From contig CM028927.1 in the NCBI GenBank assembly GCA_016801845.1, forward strand, positions 13,488,501 through 13,552,500: 64,000 bases of DNA, read 5' to 3'. Positions 62,201 to 64,000 of the stretch are shown piece after piece. The number at the start of each line of letters is the position of its first letter. The first letter of the stretch is position 1. The stretch comes from Polydactylus sextarius. Its lineage: Eukaryota > Chordata > Actinopteri > Polynemidae. The notes under the pieces are model-generated. The model searched no databases and was not told where the DNA came from. It saw only the letters and a list, made by a program, of their open reading frames with translations. The position numbers and the translations under genes are program-made.

Positions 62201-62330
62201 TTTGGCAGTTATGGCCACATCTGTTACTCCACTCTGTTCAGTTTCCATTCTCTGCATGTAAATATTTTATGACATGAATTGTTCTATTAAAAAAAATAGA
62301 TATATAATAAATTGTGTCTTTGTGTCTTTT
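59283..62330 (+). other. pag1: pag1 3' UTR
   Basis: About 3 kb of AT-rich, non-coding sequence after the stop, with no splice-like structure. It ends shortly after an AATAAA in a typical setting. It includes an A19 tract (60182-60200), a T23 tract (60307-60329), and three Pumilio-type TGTANATA motifs at 59825, 61394 and 62257. Earlier AATAAA hexamers (about 60903 and in the AAAT run near 61757) may give shorter transcripts. Confidence 0.6.
62306..62311 (+). terminator. pag1: Candidate distal pag1 poly(A) signal
   Basis: AATAAA followed by a TGTGTCTTTGTGTCTTTT downstream GU/U-rich element, the usual arrangement of a strong cleavage site. Confidence 0.6.
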
Positions 62331-63200
62331 ATACACTGGGGGTGCTGTCATGTAGAAAGATTGTAGGCGGCATATGATTTTTCCAAAAAACATTACGTTT
62401 GACATTAATTAGGTCATTTGTTGCTGCGATAACATTCTGTGATGAATTTGTTTCTGCCAAACTGGCTGATGATCACAATGAATGATTCAATCCTCTGCTG
62501 TTTAAAAACTTGATTTATCGGAGCACAGTGGACTCCAGATATTGGATATCGCTCTTTCCCAGAAAGCACAAACTTGTACCAGATTGTGTGATCACACTTT
62601 CTGTGTCTTATTTAGTACTGGGGGTAGTTTAACCATCTGTAAGTACTGTCAGGTACGGTGTCATAAAGAGTAGCGTTAAAAAAAAGCAATTATATGACCT
62701 CTGTGTTATTGTAATGATTAAATTAATGTGTAATAGCATTTCGGACAAAGCTGATCTAGGGTCAGCATTAATAATCATAATAATATTATCAGATGTAGCC
62801 AGTTAAGATTTGGTTGGCTCTTCTCTGTGCAGGATGATGCTGCAGCATGTTCACATCAGTAACCTGTTGTGTTTACATTCACAAAAAAAAAAAAAAAAAA
62901 ACAGACCATTGCAGTCCACTACATCTATTTTGAAACCAGATCACAGTGATTTAGAAGTCCCGTGGCACTTGAAAAGTAGGCTACATGCCTGTAACAACTA
63001 GGTTATAGATTAAAGACAGTCTGTCTGGTAGAAGTTTTCTTTTCCGTAGCCTAAATTCCCCTTTTTCCCTTTCTTTCCTTTCTGCCATACACCCCCCCTC
63101 CCTTCTCGTTTCCTCTCCATCCTTGCGTCATTGTTTTGAATGAAGCATCCTCCCGGCTTGCATTACCTCTAGTCGGAGGAGAAGTGTGGGGGGGAGCGAC
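62331..63200. other. Intergenic region between pag1 and znf704
   Basis: AT-rich DNA with no gene evidence. It turns pyrimidine- and then GC-rich from about 63040 as the next promoter is approached. Confidence 0.55.
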
Positions 63201-63229
63201 GAGGGCTTGTGGAGGCGTGTGCTTCACCG

Positions 63230-63300
63230 ACCAATCACAGCGCGTCTAGGCCGCCGGACCGCACATGTTTACAGGCAGCATTCCGCCGGTAGAGGCTCTG
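63230..63300 (+). promoter_or_regulatory. znf704: znf704 promoter region
   Basis: A CCAAT box at 63231-63235 (ACCAATCACAGCGCG) is followed by CpG-rich sequence without a TATA box. This is typical of a housekeeping-type or developmental-regulator promoter. The start site probably lies near 63290-63320. Confidence 0.5.
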
Positions 63301-63959
63301 CTCGTTCGGGGCAACACACGGACTAGATTTTGAAGCACCCGGAACTGGAGTCACTTAACGGTCGTATCTTAAACAATTTCCATCCTCTATTTCGAGATAA
63401 CGCCATATAAGTTCGAATAAAGCGAAATTATTCGACGTATTTGATTCCATTCTTCTGAATATAAGCAGTTTTGTCGCGAATAAGCGGCCATTTTGTTAAA
63501 TCGTGTACAAATGTCACTTCAATCCTTGGAGGTAGAGGTTACTCCGTGTTTTCCCGCCGTCTCTTCCTCTCGCAGGGAGCAGTGGGGAAAACAAACAGGT
63601 CGAACGGAGGAAGATAGGTAGCCGGTTGGAGGTGGAGGTTGTTTAGCGGCGAATGAATCGTTTTCATGTTGTTGGCTTTCGTCGGGTGGTAATCTCAAAG
63701 TTTTTCAGTTTTCGTTGCTTTTTAATGCGGTGCATTTAGAGACGTTGTTTGTTGAGTTCTCGCCTCACGAGTATGTTGCCGCTTTCTAACATTTTGTCAG
63801 GGCTGTTGGAGCGCGTAGTCTACCCGCTGCGGTTTTGTGTTTTTCTCGGCGTTGTTTACCGGTTATAATTCGACGGTTCATGATTTAACTTTACCGCTTT
63901 GAATTCAGTGTGACGCTTTTTTTTTTTTTTTTTAAACAAAACAATAATTAAAAGAAGAT
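63300..63959 (+). other. znf704: znf704 5' leader with upstream ORFs
   Basis: About 650 bases of CpG-containing leader before the inferred start. It contains upstream ORFs at 63511-63621 (36 codons), 63653-63739 (28 codons) and one starting at 63773 (31 codons). An intron within it cannot be excluded. Confidence 0.45.
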
Positions 63960-64000
63960 ATGCATACGAGGCGTTTAGTGAAACGGTCAATTCTCGGTAG
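63960..64000 (+). CDS. znf704: znf704 (ZNF704/ZNF395 family), 5' end only
   Basis: The final 41 bases begin ATG with a purine at -3 and read MHTRRLVKRSILG before the window ends in a partial codon. This matches the family N-terminus: human ZNF704 starts MQARRLAKRPSLGS and ZNF395 contains SRRLGKRSLLGA. The family are C2H2 zinc-finger transcription factors with a GLUT4-enhancer-factor-like domain. Position and orientation agree with the human order, where ZNF704 follows PAG1 on the same strand. Only the N-terminal signature is visible, so the zinc finger cannot be checked. Confidence 0.75.
   Translation, partial: MHTRRLVKRSILG

Overview
This is ordinary vertebrate nuclear DNA from a teleost fish. 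The evidence is intron-rich genes with GT-AG junctions, very abundant (CA)n/(TG)n and (TC)n microsatellites, several old interspersed repeats of kinds I recognise from spiny-rayed (percomorph-like) fish genomes, and a fabp11-type fatty-acid-binding protein, a class described from fishes. There is no sign of prokaryotic organisation, no CRISPR array, no phage and no gene-dense accessory island.

Layout. Positions 1-8430 are intergenic or repeat DNA with no gene I can support. On the minus strand, 8634-9701 is a four-exon fabp11 gene (134 aa) and 10752-12626 is a three-exon mrpl53 gene (110 aa), arranged in tandem. From about 15.9 kb to 62.3 kb the plus strand carries pag1, the transmembrane Csk-binding adaptor. 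It has a GC-rich 5' region near 15.9-16.3 kb, a roughly 29.7 kb first intron, a candidate 36-bp untranslated exon at 45998-46033, seven coding exons from 47454 to 59282 (455 aa), and a roughly 3 kb 3' UTR. From about 63.2 kb a second GC-rich promoter and leader begins. The last 41 bases open a reading frame, MHTRRLVKRSILG, that matches the N-terminal signature of the ZNF704/ZNF395 family, so the window ends inside the first coding exon of znf704.

The order fabp - pag1 - znf704, with pag1 and znf704 in the same orientation, matches human 8q21.13 (FABP cluster - PAG1 - ZNF704). That supports orthology of the three genes. mrpl53 sits elsewhere in human (2p13), so its place between fabp11 and pag1 is a lineage-specific feature. 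The genes are neighbours by conserved synteny and do not form a functional pathway: fabp11 is a cytosolic lipid chaperone, mrpl53 a mitochondrial ribosome subunit, pag1 a lipid-raft signalling adaptor and znf704 a zinc-finger transcription factor.

The most interesting non-coding signals are two DR1 (PPAR/RXR or HNF4-type) elements bracketing fabp11, ZNF143-type motifs near the fabp11 and pag1 5' ends, a perfect RFX X-box in a repeat-free stretch of pag1 intron 1, several CTCF-like motifs, a NAGNAG acceptor in mrpl53, upstream ORFs in the pag1 and znf704 leaders, an internally deleted mariner element, and a MITE-like element with TTAA flanks. I did not find a previously undescribed system. All motif calls were made by eye and need computational scoring.
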